From NCBI GenBank assembly GCA_030533445.1, contig CM060072.1:22864267-22928266 (forward strand): 64,000 bases of DNA, given 5' to 3'. The notes under the pieces are model-generated. The model had not been told where the DNA came from. It saw only the letters and a list, made by a program, of their open reading frames with translations, and made no database searches. This DNA is from Cyprinodon diabolis (lineage: Eukaryota > Chordata > Actinopteri > Cyprinodontiformes > Cyprinodontidae). The stretch's first letter is position 1; each line of letters starts with the position of its first letter. The position numbers were made by a program, and so were the translations under genes. This document shows positions 11,863-25,234 of the stretch, one piece after another.

Positions 11863-13100
11863 AAATCTCCAGTGTTTCACTGAGAAAATGATCTAAAACA
11901 CACTGTTCAGAATCAACCCAGGAATATTCACAAAAGCGGTTGTTCTCCATGAAAAGCTTAGCAGTACGGGTCAGATCAGGATGATTTATAAGGTCCGACT
12001 TGGTCTGCCAGGCTATCATCTTTCTAGGCAGCGATGATATCTTGGTGGGAGCTGTCAGCGGTGAAAAGCTGTCCTTAATCAATTTATAGGCTCAAGGGTT
12101 GCTCAACATGAAGAAAGTCAGGAGAGATGGAGAAGCCTGAGAAATACTAGCTGTCCTTCTGCTGCCCTTGGTTATTTGATAGGTTGAGCTTTCCATGAAG
12201 CTCTTCTCATCAACCAGCATCTAAACAGACCACACAGGATATACAGTAAGGAAATCTAAATTTGATTAGATCATTTATACTATAACCCCAGGAAGGGTGT
12301 GTAGATCTAATACCAAACTTAAATGTTTCAGAATATCAAACTAATTCTATGCTGCGTAAATACACACTGCAGTTTTTAAATGATTTGAATATTAAAGCTA
12401 AAATCAATAAAATTTAAGAGCAGCTAGAAAACTGAAGCCTTAGAATTTGCAAAGAAACTAAAATCAACCCAGCCCTTTATTGCAGAATCAATCTGACTGA
12501 AACACATTCTTATATAAGAACTATTTAAAGTAATGCTTCTCCTTCTGGTTTACTTCCTGACAGTAATTTACTCCAAAACCTTTATTTTGCTTTGTCAACA
12601 GATTTTAAGGAGTGGAATTGCTGGTGTGCTTCAGATCATTTTGCTCCAGCCTGAGTTTAAGGGACTCTCTTATTTCTTAAAGGGGGATTTTTCACATTTA
12701 CAGATGGAGTTTCAGACAAGATCACACTCTTAAATCAGGATTATTGCTGGGAAAGTCAGGGCTTCCTAGGCTACCATTTATGGTGCGGATATAGCTGCCA
12801 TGAACATACAATGTAGTGGTGGTGACAGAAATAAATGATGCAATAAAAAAAACATCTTAAGGTTTTGTATATCTTTAAATCAGCTGAACATATAGTCATG
12901 TAAAATAGCTGTTTAAGAGCATTATCTTGATGTCTTTTAATATTTAAAAAGAAAACAAGACATATTATTTTTTTGCCAGTAGCAGTTGGGAACAATTTAA
13001 CAAATCCCAATGTTTTCCAAGCTCATTCTCTGCTCCATTCTGTTAACTCAAAATTCAAAGACAATTTAAACTGCATAAAGACACAAACTGATGACCAGAC

Positions 13101-13309
13101 CGTAAAAATTTAAAAACAATCCACTGGACTTGGTTTAAAAGGTTTGCAGATGTTTCGCTTCCCCTCCAGGAAGCTTTCTCAATTCAAATGTCTGAATGTG
13201 AGTGATGTCAGTGAGTTGAGGCTCTGACCTTGGAAACCAAGTCCAGTGGATTGTTTTTAAACTTTTACGGAATGACTATGGCCTGGATGACTGAGAATCT
13301 TCATCAGCA
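13101..13309. mobile_element. foldback element with 12-bp target duplication, copy B (inverted)
   Basis: The 37-nt arms at 13100-13136 and 13234-13270 pair with one mismatch; each holds ATCCACTGGACTTGG or its complement. The 12-bp repeat tgatgaccagac flanks the element at 13089-13100 and 13310-13321. Its non-arm end (TGACTGAGAATCTTCATCAG) is the reverse complement of the start of copy A, so the two copies lie in opposite orientation. Confidence 0.8.
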
Positions 13310-13321
13310 TGATGACCAGAC

Positions 13322-15870
13322 TTTTTCAGACTTTGGAATTTTCCACTATTAAGCATTAATCAAGGTTTTTATTTTATACATCAAGTGTCTTAAAGCTGCA
13401 TAGCGGCCCAGTGAGAAGGATCGGCACTTTTCCATGTGTCCTTCTTTTGAAGACAATGGCTCAGACTGGGATTCCCTGGAGAACTAAAGCTTTAGAAATG
13501 GCTTTGTATCTGCTTCCAGTTTAATGGCTGTCGCTGACTTTGTTCCTTATCTTAAATTCTTTAGATCAAGGCTGACTGTTAGTTACTGAGATCTATTAGC
13601 CTATCTGACTCTGTCTCATAAATTAAATGCGGTCTAGTATTGATTCCATAAGTTTGGAAGTAATCAGGATAATAAAAGTTTTGCAAAAAAGTTCAAATTG
13701 TTTCTCTTTATAAATAAAACACTTTTTTTTAAATTGTATTTATATTATCCAGCTTATCTTTTTCTGATACCAAAACTTGATAAACGATCAAATTCATAAA
13801 AAATAGCAAAAACAGAAGCCATTGTTGATGTGGCAAATACTTTTTCTAAGGTACTGGAAGTACCCCAGTATTTTCTATTTCTGTAGCACTATCCAGCTAC
13901 ATTTTTCTTTTACAAAACATTCTTTCCACTTGAATTCACTAAATCACTGCCTTTTCCTTTTATGTAATAATATATATATTATGAGGAAAGCTTTAAATAT
14001 TGCTGTAGAAAAGCCTGGAGGTACCCCGTAAACTTGCAAGTGACATGATGTGAGAGGACGTGCAAGGCGTTTTAGGGTCTTAAGAAACCTAAAATGAGAA
14101 TGTTTTTTCTCAGGAGGATTTGAGAGAGGATTTTTTCCCCCCTCCAGACATCAAGTCTCGCCCCAGGGGGTAAAGTAGCAGGATTAATCATAGCACTTTC
14201 AGATTAATTACTCATAATGCTAGCACCCTGTGAAAGGCATGGCCTGCAGTTGTGATGTTTGGTTGATTTCATTAATCTCAAAACGACAACACCTAAAATA
14301 AACCTGGTTCAGACGGTGAAGAGGAAGAAGCCAACAGGCGGCGCGGTGCAGGAGCTGTACCAGAAACCAGCATAACAACAAAGATTATTGTAATGAGCAA
14401 AAACAAAAAAAGTAATCCAACCTGATTAGTTTTTGATCTTTTCAATGAGCTGATGCTAATTGAGATCACAGTTGCAAAGATGTGAACACAAAGAGCTACT
14501 TCTCTTTAACAATGAGGACATTTATGAAATCCAGCTTTTAACTCAACAGAGTTGGAGTAAAGAAAAGCTTCTTCTCATTAAAATGTACACCTTTTCTGCA
14601 CTTTGATTTTTCAGAGCTTTTTCAATGAAAAAAAAAATCAACCCTGATGCTTGGCATGCTGCAAGCTCTCATTCAAAAACACATCCTTTGCAGCAATGTG
14701 CTGCATATTTCTGGCTGCACATGGCGCTGGCAAAAAATAGACTCCATTTGGTTGTTTAGCTGAGCTGATTAGCACCAGGGTGGTTCCAGGAAACGAAGAG
14801 CAGCAGCGATGCATACAATGCAGAGAAACCCAGCAACAAAAAAGAAAGAGCCACAGTCAGCCAAATCTGAATATCCGTCATTTCAAATGGCTGCAGCTCA
14901 GAATAATACGATCTGATGAATAAAACATCTCGCCATAATGGAAATCTAAACCTGAGACAGAATCTGTGCTTGGCTGAGGATCTTTCCTGCTTAATATTCT
15001 TATCAAATTATTTGTCTTCATTAACCGGTTTTGCTCATTATGACAATTATGTAGAGCAAGCTGGCATGCACAAGAGTTTTCACTGTTTCCATGACTATAG
15101 TTTGTGCATTGCATGCAGATTTAAATGCATTTTACACTCTTTAGAATTTTTGCAATCAAGACAAAAAAAATTTACGACTCATCTGTCGTTTTTCATGTGG
15201 CATATAAATATCTCTTTTTCCAAAACAGTATGTTGATCCTTAAATAGTAAAAATAAAACAGAGTAAGAATCCAATTGAGGCAAGTTAATTGATATTAATA
15301 AAATGAAAAAAATCTATATTGTTATTGTTAAAAATTATGATTTCATTTAAATTTATAAACACTGTAATGTTAAAAGGATAGAAAATAGAAATGCTAATTT
15401 AATAAGTATATATTTTGGATTTTTAGGCTTCCTTGTTTTTTTGTCTTAGTATGTACATAGGAAAATAGAGTAATCAGCAACAGTGTTTGACCGATTTTTA
15501 CCATGTTAATTTCTTAGTTTTTATTAAAAATTCTAAAGAATATTTTCTGCTCCCTTGTGTTTAAAATGCCTATTGCTGGACTGATTTCTGAAGTGGTAGA
15601 TAACCAAAAAAGGGAACTGAAGTGCCACTATACATAATGATGTGGATAGTGTAATTCCACACAACTATTCCAATACCCATGTACTATTCAAACCGAGGAT
15701 AAAACAACCGTGAAAAAACAAAACCAACAAATATGTACAAAAATGTGGAACTCCAAAGTTTTAAGACATGTGTTTTACACATATTATAAGGCTTTGAAAA
15801 CCATGCTCCCCATGCTTCTTCCATCACTCTTTCAGTTTTAGCCTTTTCTGTTAATTGAACATTGCTTTAA
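13322..15870. other. nrxn2: alpha-neurexin intron, no gene seen
   Basis: AT-rich non-coding sequence with homopolymer runs. No exon or classifiable repeat recognised. Confidence 0.45.
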
Positions 15871-16329
15871 GGCCCCGTCCACACGAAGTCAAAACGAACA
15901 CGAAACGCTAATATTTTCCAGAACGTTTGTCGTAAAGACGGAGATGTAAAATAAATGTGATCGTCCACACGAATGCATGAAAATGCTGCAAAATGTATGC
16001 CAGGCCTGTAAGTGGTGCTGTGGTGCCAAAGCAAAAATAGGCGACGAAATGTTGGGCATGCGCACTAATATTTATACATGGTTGCCCTGTGGGTCCATTT
16101 TCGTGGTGCGTGTTTAGAGGCGACGCTATGACGCATGCGTGTAAAAAAAAAAATGCGGTTAGAGCTTAAAGATGGAAACGCGAAAACGGCGTTTCAAAAT
16201 CTTCCCACTCTGAAGGCTGAATAAAAAAAAGATTGTTTACAGACCCCCGAAACGCCGGCTTCGTGTGGATGAGAGGCTGGTTTGGTGAAAAATTTGTGCG
16301 TTTAGGCCAGGGTTCGGCTTCGTGTGGAC
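15871..16329. mobile_element. MITE with GGCCCCGTCC inverted repeats, copy 2 (inverted, deleted)
   Basis: This is an inverted copy of the 8813-9446 MITE. It retains one intact end (GGCCCCGTCCACACGAAGTC at 15871). It lacks about 190 internal bases that correspond to the middle of copy 1, near 9030-9215. It ends in TTCGTGTGGACA, having lost the last bases of the other terminal repeat, so no target duplication can be checked. Confidence 0.85.
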
Positions 16330-16857
16330 AGTCAGCTTATTTTATTCCATATTTTAAACCCTTTTTTTGACACGTACACATTCACTTTTTGAGCATTTAT
16401 AATTTTGAAATGCATTTTATCTTTGTAAATATACCCTCCCTGTCTCAGCTTAAAGTTTGTGTATGCTGTCAGGTAGCTGTTTATTTGTAGTTTTATTCAT
16501 TAAAGCAAGCAAGCAGGAATGAATTAAAGAAGAATCAGTGTGGTCATTATAACCAACCTTATGAGTTATCCTGATTGCTCTCTTTTTGCAGAGGTTTAAG
16601 TGATGTTACTCCATACTTCGACAGAACAGCTAAGGTATGGTGTGTATTGCTTTAATGAGAAATATGAAGCTTCTAATTGATTTAGTCTAAACTGTTTTTT
16701 TGAGGCAAGGCTTCCAGCAGATCGTATTATCAATTATCTCACCCTAGAATTTCATTTTATTTACCTGTTTCATCTGCACCCAATCTATTTTGACTTTCAC
16801 ATATATATTTCCAAATAACATTAACTGAGTTTTTCCTTCCAGGCTAAAGGAGCAATT

Positions 16858-17345
16858 TCACAAATTTATTTTTGTGAAACCAGTTTCTGGTGTGATGTCA
16901 TCCAGGAGCTGTTGTAAACTCTCACCTGTACCGAAAATATCTGTGCCATCTAAAAACGAGACAGATTTTATTATTTGTGCAACTTTACACATGTAATTTT
17001 TGTAGAAAATAAACAGTGGTACCACTACTGACCCCTGGGGGCACCACAAACAATATCCAAGCAGGATGACAGATAATCACCCATTTTCGCATACTGTGGC
17101 CTGCTATTTAAATAGCCCTTCTTCCACTCCAGAATCAGCCTCAAACACCATAATCCGCTTTACTGATTAGCATATTGCGATAACTTGTGTCAAATTCTTT
17201 ATTGTTTAGATCAAGAAAGTGGCTAATTACAAACCTCTTCTTATCTATGGAGCTGGTGATGTCCTCTATTAATTCAAGAACTGCCGAAGCACTACATTTC
17301 TGCAATCTAAACCCATACCATCTTTTAGAAAACAGTTTGTGTTTG
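16858..17345 (-). pseudogene. LINE reverse-transcriptase relic
   Basis: On the minus strand the translation shows successive reverse-transcriptase blocks with frame breaks: YGFRLQKCSASAVLELIEDI, then FVISHFLDLNNKEFDT (compare FLDLSKAFDT), then WCPQGSVVVPLFIFY (compare CGVPQGSVLGPLLF), then SFLDGTDIFGTGESLQQLL (compare FADDTNIF). The catalytic Asp pair is changed to LDGT and stops are present. It is an old non-LTR fragment; the flanks have no recognisable continuation. Confidence 0.75.
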
Positions 17346-19204
17346 GTTAACTGAGTTATAATTCAAAACAATATAATCATTTTATGAAGCTAAAACAATC
17401 GTATTCATAATGAAATACTGAATTATGGCCTTTTGACATGGATATTGGCATTTTTGTCACATCAAACTCCAAATATGAATTTCAATTCAGTTTTTCAACT
17501 TGTAAAGGTTTTATAGTGAAGTCATATAGTGCAATGTGTTGTTCTAGACATATAAACCTACCATGATACTGTACATCATAGAAGGGGAGGGAATATTCAG
17601 TTGCTGTTATACAGCAGCAAAAGTTCTATCTTATTACCGGAGAGACACTGTAGCTTTGCTGGTTTTGCTGCAGGGATTTGTAAAGATTTGATCATGGAAT
17701 CATAAAAACAATAATTAAGTATGTGCTGTAAAAAGGATTAGACAAGCAGAAGACCAGTGATGGCTTTTGCTTTTGATATTGTTCCATCCTTTCAGCACCT
17801 AGACACTGCAATGATGTGCACACTGCTGATTTAACATTCAAACCCTGCGTTGCATCTGAATTCAGTGCTTCATAGCTTTGCTCACCCGTGATATTTTGGA
17901 TCAACATTGACTACTGTAGTGCAGCAAAAAAGTTTTTTACACTTAACATGTGATTCATTGAACTGTCAGGCAGAAAATGCGCCAACAAGGACTTTAACCG
18001 TGACGACTCTAACTAGTATTCCAGAGTGTACATTTATTGCAATAGAAAGTACCGATGAGGTTTTGATACTGTGTCAATATTTAGTTATCACTCCTTTATA
18101 CAAACCTCAGCTCAACTCTTAACATTAATTATCACCATAATACATGTGAGTGGACTGTAAAGAAGTGACGAACTGAAATCCAACACCGGTGATGGGTTTT
18201 TTTCACAGTGAAATACTCGGCTTTCTTGGAACAGAAAATCAGCTTTCTTGGAACAGAAGGAGAGAAGCAAATAAAAAATATCTGTCTGAGAATTTTCATA
18301 TAGAACTAGATGGTGTGATTATATTTCCTGAGACGTTTATAGCTGCTAATGGTAAACGGCAGAAAAAAACTGTTTATTTAAAACTTTGTTTTGATAAAAG
18401 TACTTGCAGTTTTAGTAAAACCATGAAGCTGCACATTGAGTTACATATTTAAGTATGTTAAATACCTAAACAGATGTAGTTTTTTTGGTTATATTTTGCA
18501 GTGCTCCTTTTGAAAAAAAAAACCCTCTTGTTTATAGTCCAAATACAGTGTTAAGAATAAAATCCTAGTTCTGCTTGCATTTAGTGTGTAATCGAGTCTG
18601 AAATTTTAGCTTAAATTGTGACAATTCGCAGATTTGTTGCCTGGTCCTTCTTTTAATCATGCAGTGGTGAAGGATCATAAAAAATAACACTTAAAGAACA
18701 GAGAGAAAATCCGGGTGACAACAGTGGACCACCTGGTGACAGAAGAACAAGAAACTGGTACTTAAATGCAACAGAGACAAAGGGAAACTGCATAAACACA
18801 GACATATGTTTTCCATTGTATTGGGTCCAGACTTGAATTAGGCCATTCAAACACTGGGTGTATCCACTCCATTGTATCTCTGACTGCATTCTAAGAGGCT
18901 GTTTTCCTACTAGCAGGCAAACCGTGGGTCCTGTTTCAAGCCATTTTTCATCCTCTAACTATAATATTTCTCATATTTCTCTATCTCTGTACTCCATGCG
19001 TCTCCTGATCAACTCTGACATGCTTCACAGCCTGTACTCAAGCAAAGGATCTGCATAATTGCCATCTCCATCTTTGGCCAGCACACTTGTTCATGCATGT
19101 AACCTGGCCTAAACCTTATCCTTAATATTCCTGCTGTGTTTCATACATGTCTTTTCTCAAACTGTAAATTGAAAATCTTATGGGATTCTCTTAATGGTTG
19201 ATGT
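17346..19204. other. nrxn2: alpha-neurexin intron, no gene seen
   Basis: Between a LINE relic and the SINE. Only short chance ORFs. Confidence 0.45.
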
Positions 19205-19535
19205 CTGGCGACAGTGGCGTTGGATGTAGGAGTTTGCCCTGAAATCGAAGGATTGACGGTTCAAGCCCCGACTCCGACTTTCAGTGTCGTTGTGTCCTTG
19301 GGCAAGACACTTCACTTGCATTGTCTACTGATGGTGGTCAGAGGGCCCGGTGGCGCCAGTGTACGGCAGCCCCGCTTCTGTCAGTGAGCCCCAGGGCAGC
19401 TGTGGCTACAATGTACCTTGTCACCATCAGTGTGTGAGTGTGTGCGTGAATGGGTGAATAAATGTAGTGTAAAGTGCTTTGGTCAAGTCTCCTGACTTGA
19501 ATAAAGGCGCTATATAAGTACATGCCATTTACCGT
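19205..19535 (+). mobile_element. tRNA-derived SINE
   Basis: The 5' part resembles a tRNA-related RNA polymerase III promoter: an A-box-like TGGCGTTGGATGTAGG near 19216 and the B box GGTTCAAGCCC at 19258-19268. The conserved fish SINE segment CCTTGGGCAAGACACTTCA follows near 19298. The tail ends GGCGCTATATAAGTACATGC. The body contains a GGTGGTCAGAGGGCCCGGTG segment common in fish SINEs. I cannot name the family with certainty. Confidence 0.8.
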
Positions 19536-22500
19536 TGATGTCTTTAAGTTACTCATCTAAATGTCACTGATTTGTAGTCTTTTTCTCCAAATTAAGCTGT
19601 GGACTTTTGCAAATCCTGTGGTTACTTTGGACTCTGGGATACCTCTTTGGTAAATTCAACCCTGAAATGTGCTAGCTAAATTCAATTGTTCTGATTATAA
19701 TTTGAACAGAAACCCTTGCAATGCACTCTGTGTGCCTTCCCTTGGTCATCTTAATTTCTGCCAGTACTATAAGCACTTTAACACTGAACTTGGTTGTCAT
19801 CGCAAAAATTTAAAGGACACCCAAGTAAGGTAAGGAAGCTTTAAGCTTGGTAGCATTAGCAGCACAAATGGGATTTGCTGTCTAGGGTACCATGACAAAT
19901 TGATTCAAAATTTTCACGGAATTATGTGTTTAAAAATAGAGTGAGGAAGAAACTGACTGGAATGCTGAAGTCTTCAATTTCATCTAAAAATAATGAATTC
20001 TTGTCTAAGGAACAGGTTTATGTGATCATTTTGTTTCTAGTATTTGCTATTACAGCTGTGCTCATAAGTGGACATACCCTGGCACAATGTTGCACTTTTT
20101 GCCTTTATCAGAGCATATTATTGATAACTCATAGTTGTGTAACAACCACATTTATGGTTTCAAAATCAGAATGACAACAGAAACTACCCAAATAGCCATT
20201 GCTGGTCCCCTACCATTTCTTTTTAAACATCAATCTTTGTATTGAAATATTCTTTCTGTCATGATTTGTGGACATTCCGATCTAAAGAGAAGCACCATCT
20301 CCTGGTCAGATCCTGTAATTCAGTGAAAGAGGGTCACTTAAGTGGCTGGAAGGTGTAGGGGATTTTGCTGGGAGTTGGAGGGAAGTGGGCTGCCATTTGG
20401 CTTGCGTTTGGCTGGGAAGGGCCATTTTGAATGGCTGCTACTGTATAGGTAATTGAATTGTATAAAATTGAAGAGGATTTTAAAGAAGATGTCCAATAAA
20501 GTGAGGTCAGTCAACACTAACAGAGATTTCAGACACAACTACGAGGAAAATTCAGGAAAAACCCACAAGTAACATCAGCTGAAATACAGGACCCCAAAAT
20601 GAGGAGTATGGCTGTTAAATCCTCTTTTTGGCCAGAATCATAAAGGGTACATTTGGAGAGGAGTCCACAAGGCCTCATAGTTCACCATTTTAAATGTGAA
20701 AGAGGGGGGATGGATCATAGATGATTTGGGGATGGCCCCATCAATGACCCCTCACACCCCCATCATGGACTGTTCTCTCTGCTTCCCTTATGGGAAGAGG
20801 CTTTGCAGCATTCAATGCAGTGCCAGCAGATTCCGAAACAGCTTCCCCCCCATCAGTAGCTGAGCTGTTGAGAAAACTCTAAATCATGTCACAGACTCTG
20901 CATCAAACTGACAACACCAAGATGCACAGTAGACTGAGTCAAAATTGATGGCAGATTGAATTCAAATATTTATCAGAAAATACTGGAGAAAAATTAGCAA
21001 ATATCCGCCTGGAAGCTGCACATGGTAGGTTCTTGGACAAGAACTGGGGTATTTAACCTTTTTAATTGGGTTTATTTGGGTAGCTGCTGTTGTCATTAGA
21101 CTTTTTAAAGAGTAGACATCATAACTAGGCTTCAGACAAAAATAGGCCTTTGTGTCATAATATTATATGCATAAAGGATAAGACATAAAAAATTCATTTA
21201 TGGGTAGGTAAAATTATGAGTTCAACATTACATCCAAGGCAAATTCTAACAAAACTGTTCTCATTAGTGGTTCCACAGTGATGGAAAAAGCTGTCAAATT
21301 GCTACTGGAACACCCTGTGTCTTCTACAATCCCTTAAAGATTCATCTCCTCTGATAACATCTCCTCTGCTGATAGCTCTTGCCACCTAACACATTGTACT
21401 CACAGTTACTTTGCACTTTTACACATGTTCCTGCAATACATCCTTTAAAAAGATGTTGTGCTTTTGCCTGGGCGAGAACTTCTGGTTGTTTCAAAGCTTA
21501 GCTGTTTTAACTCCAATTACATTTAGCCAAGTTTAGAAAAGTGTAAAAATGCTATGTATTGCTAAACATGAGAAAACCAAATGCACCAAGCACTTAAAAT
21601 AACAGTAAAGGTGTATTAAAGAGCAAAACCATTATGTCCATGGAGAAAAGGTCCACTATTCAAATAGAACTGGACCTTGATGGAGGAAAAGACACTGCAG
21701 AAAAAATCCTACAACTTTGACATGAAAATTAAAAATATTGTGTTGGCTAGTATAAGAAAGGGTTGCTTCTAGGGGTTTAACTTGTAATTTAGTTTGAATA
21801 GTGAACTAAGCATAACTGATGAGGAGTATTTGCAAAATTATGTAAAACAGGAGGAGCTCAATAAAATGAAGAGGCTTTAATAAAGTTTTAACAGATGAAA
21901 GTGTATGCTACAGTACACCACCATCAGAGTATTGCATATCGGTCTTGCATTTCAACAGAACACGAAGATATAATGCCTCAGAAAAAATAATGCATATAAG
22001 TCTGTAGCATAATAAGATAGGCTTCTATGAATGTTTTTGGGAAATTACTAACATAACAGCTGATTTACCGTTTGATTTACACCAATCATATAAATGAAAC
22101 ATGTGTACCAGTGATAAATATTACCATAAGTTTAACACAATAACTTTAATTTTATGCAAGCCTATATAAAAAGGTTCTGTTTATTGATGTTATACTCACT
22201 ACAGTATGCTGGATACATAAAACTTGGGGTAGCTTGAACAATATAGCAACTACAAGAGATAACTACCGTAATAAAGCTTTTAAATGTAACTTCCAGGAAA
22301 GCATATAATGCCTAAATGTGGGGAAAATATAATGAGATGGTGAAATAACATCACCAGGCTTTTATGAATGCGACAGCATCCTTAGTCCCAACACAGATAC
22401 CATATTTAAAGCAGGGGTGCATCAAAAGCAACACATGGTACAGTATGACAGAAACTGATTCTCCTAATAATCCACCTATTTTCATTTTGTTTGATATTTG

Positions 22501-22784
22501 TTGCATTTTCCAACACACCAATATGGATGGCAAGATAGTAAAAAGTGTAATGGCAACTTTATATGTTTTTACTGGACATAAGTAATTCGGAAGTAAGTGT
22601 TTCATTTCACATCAGACTCTAACTTACCCTTAATTTCTGTACAACTAATTGAGGTTTCTTAATCGTCTTCACATTAAATGACTCACAGCTTCAAGAACAA
22701 TTTAGTCCTTTCAGCAACAGATATAGTAAACATCTAGAAAATGTTACATCAAACAAACTTTTATTTGCTTAGAATTTAATTCCT
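19536..22784. other. nrxn2: alpha-neurexin intron, little recognised
   Basis: Only the weak LINE remnant at 20740-20890 stands out. The rest is AT-rich without recognisable exons. Confidence 0.45.
20740..20890 (+). pseudogene. possible LINE ORF2 C-terminal remnant
   Basis: The segment reading roughly GKRLCSIQCSASRFRNSFPP resembles the Arg/Asn-rich RxRNSFxP tail found near the end of some fish LINE ORF2 proteins. It is short and heavily decayed, so the assignment is weak. Confidence 0.35.
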
Positions 22785-22932
22785 GTGTGTCTCTGTGTTG
22801 CCCTGCGATGGACTGGCGACCTGTCCAGGGTGTACTCCGCCTCTCGACCCATTGACTGCTGGAGATAGGCACCAGCACCCCTTGCGACCCCACTTGGGAC
22901 AAGCGTGTAAAGAAAATGGATGGATGGATAGA
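22785..22932 (+). mobile_element. retroposon 3' tail (CTGGCGACCTGTCC type)
   Basis: A common fish retroposon segment: GATGGACTGGCGACCTGTCC, then CGCCTCTCGACCCATTGACT, GGAGATAGGCACCAGCACCC and an ATGGATGGATGGAT tail near 22917. It probably derives from the 3' end of an RTE-like LINE or a SINE that shares it; which of these is not resolved. Confidence 0.7.
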
Positions 22933-23605
22933 ATTAAATTTTTTCTTTTTCAAAAGAACAGCAATGTAAGTATGAACATAAACCTACAGAAAACACAAAG
23001 TAGTCTATAGAGTTAGGGATTTCTTCTCAGAGGATTATGTCTTTATTAGAAAATGCACTGAACATAAATGCATTCACTCCAGATTCTTAGAGAAACAAAC
23101 AGAGAAAGAAGTCTCTGTTTGAGGTATAAAAACTGTAAATCTGCTTATAGCGTTCTCACAAATATTTTTTGTGAAAGTAAGACGTAACAGTGTAAGATGC
23201 TGTATGGATTACAGACGCTGTTTTTTAAAGCACTTCCCACTTTTAGTTTTTTATTCCCTGAGTATTATTAGTTAGGATGCACAGCTTTCAAGCGAAGCAG
23301 CATAGTCGGGTGTAGCAGAAAAAAATCAGTTGTTGTGGAGAATTGTGTGGGTGTGGTGAGTGGGAAAGAACAGTAGTTGGAAGACGCGCCAGCAGAACTT
23401 TATAGGTCTGCTGTATGGGACCACTTTGCATTTAGAGTGACCTACGATGACGGCAGAAAGAAAGTTGTGGATAAAAGTGCAACAGTGTGCAAGCAGTGTT
23501 ATTATGCTAACAGCAACATGACCAACATGTCATACTAACCCTATTATTATTATTTTGCTAACCCTTATTTTTCGGTGTAACAATAAACATATACCAAACC
23601 GAACC

Positions 23606-23676
<71 letters not shown>

Positions 23677-24729
23677 TCTCATTAAATATAAGGGAAACAT
23701 CTTAATTTCTAAGAGCTTCTTAAAAGTCTTGAATATATGATGATAAGAGAAGAGACAAACGCCCCTTCCTTATAGCCCCAAAGATCTGTGTTATGAAGAA
23801 AATAATCCTTTTTTAAGGTTAATTTTAAGTAAGGATTTTCAGTATCATGAAGCTGGTCCTGTACTTCTTGCAGTGGTATCAAAGTTTTGATTATTTTATA
23901 TGTAGGCTAGACTAGGTTAGAAGAGAGAAAAAAAACTTTACTATTAATTATGTTACATAGGTAATACAGTTTAAAAAAGCCTCTCTTTCTAGAGTTGAGT
24001 AACCTACTGTTAGCGTGGTCTATTCAAAATGCATACCTGATGAATTGTATTCCCGCCCAAATAAAAGCATTCAGTGTTCATTGTGTGCTGAAGACAGACT
24101 GAGCAAAGAATGAAATCAGATGTGAAACGAATAAACATATGATCCATGAATATATCATTATCAATTACAACTGCATCTGAGAAAAAACGTGTGAGGAGCA
24201 GCAAGCTCGTTTCACGACAGAGGGCGAAGCTTAACAGATCCTTTTATTATTCATTGAACACAGAAGAAAGTGCGGGAACAATTTATCAAAATGAACTGGG
24301 AGCTAAAGAAAAAAATATATAAAGGTTTTCTTCTGCCAAGAATGCAGAGGCTGGCGCTTTGTTGTACAATGACCAGAGTATGGAGCCAGGAATAGAGAGC
24401 AGGTGACAAAGAGACTTAGAAGAATAAAAAGATGGAAAGGAAAGAGTAGAGAGCTGTGTGTGTCCAACCAAAAGAGATACAGAGGGTTTGGAGGGTAGAT
24501 TTGATTAGTAAGTACTTCCCATGTGATCATGTCTGCAAGATGAAATCAGGAGGATCATTACAAATAATGTTTTTCTTCGCACAAGGATAAAATCAGTCTG
24601 AGGGCAGAGACGCATTTGAGAGTGCAGCCGTCCTCGAGCATGGCCGCTGGATAGAAAGTTGTACGCGGAGTGAAATCCAGAACACAATCCTACGCGCGTG
24701 GGAGGAGCTGGCGCGCATGGAGAGTGATT
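22933..24729. other. nrxn2: alpha-neurexin intron, no gene seen
   Basis: Contains the TA microsatellite at 23609. Minus-strand ORFs at 24286-24530 have no similarity I recognise. Confidence 0.45.
23609..23676. repeat. (TA)n microsatellite
   Basis: About 34 TA units with a single interruption (TACATA). Confidence 0.97.
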
Positions 24730-25185
24730 TTCTCCTCTCGAAGGGGGAGTGTCTCGGGCATGCGACATGGGTCTGATCTTTTCATTGCAGTCTGAACAAT
24801 ACAGATCAAATTTTTTCCGATCCGACCCAGGCCACTTGGCTATGTGGTCCTGAATCCGATACGAACCTGATCTTTTCAAATGCGACCTGTGTCTGAACGG
24901 CCCGGTCGGATTCAACCGTAATTGAACGTCATTAACACCCGACAAAGGTCACAATTCTGCGTCTTGCTACGCAGAAGTGGCAAGAAAAACAACATCCTTG
25001 GCAGATGATGATGCGGAGAGCAGTATTTATGTTTAAACATATTGATAAGAAAGTGTTTTTATGGTTAGAAAAGACCGCTAGATGGAGGAGATCATATACA
25101 AGTCGCATGTATTTGGAAATATGAACGGCAACGCAAAACAAAATCGGATTTCACAAAAAAATCGGAATTAAATATCTAGGCCTGC
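24730..25185. mobile_element. probable non-autonomous DNA element
   Basis: The sequence is built around repeated motifs such as CCGATCCGACCCAGGCCACT, GTGGTCCTGAATCCGATAC and GTCTGAACGGCCCGGTCGGA, a combination I associate with repetitive fish MITEs. No termini or target duplication could be fixed, and the open frame at 24505-24945 on the minus strand is probably non-coding. Confidence 0.45.
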
Positions 25186-25234
25186 AGTGTGTTAGATAAA
25201 CCAGAAGTAGTTAAACAAACATGCGAGTTTATGT

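Noticed and set aside
24505..24945. 146-residue minus-strand ORF
   Set aside because: Lies over a probable non-autonomous repeat; no family similarity.
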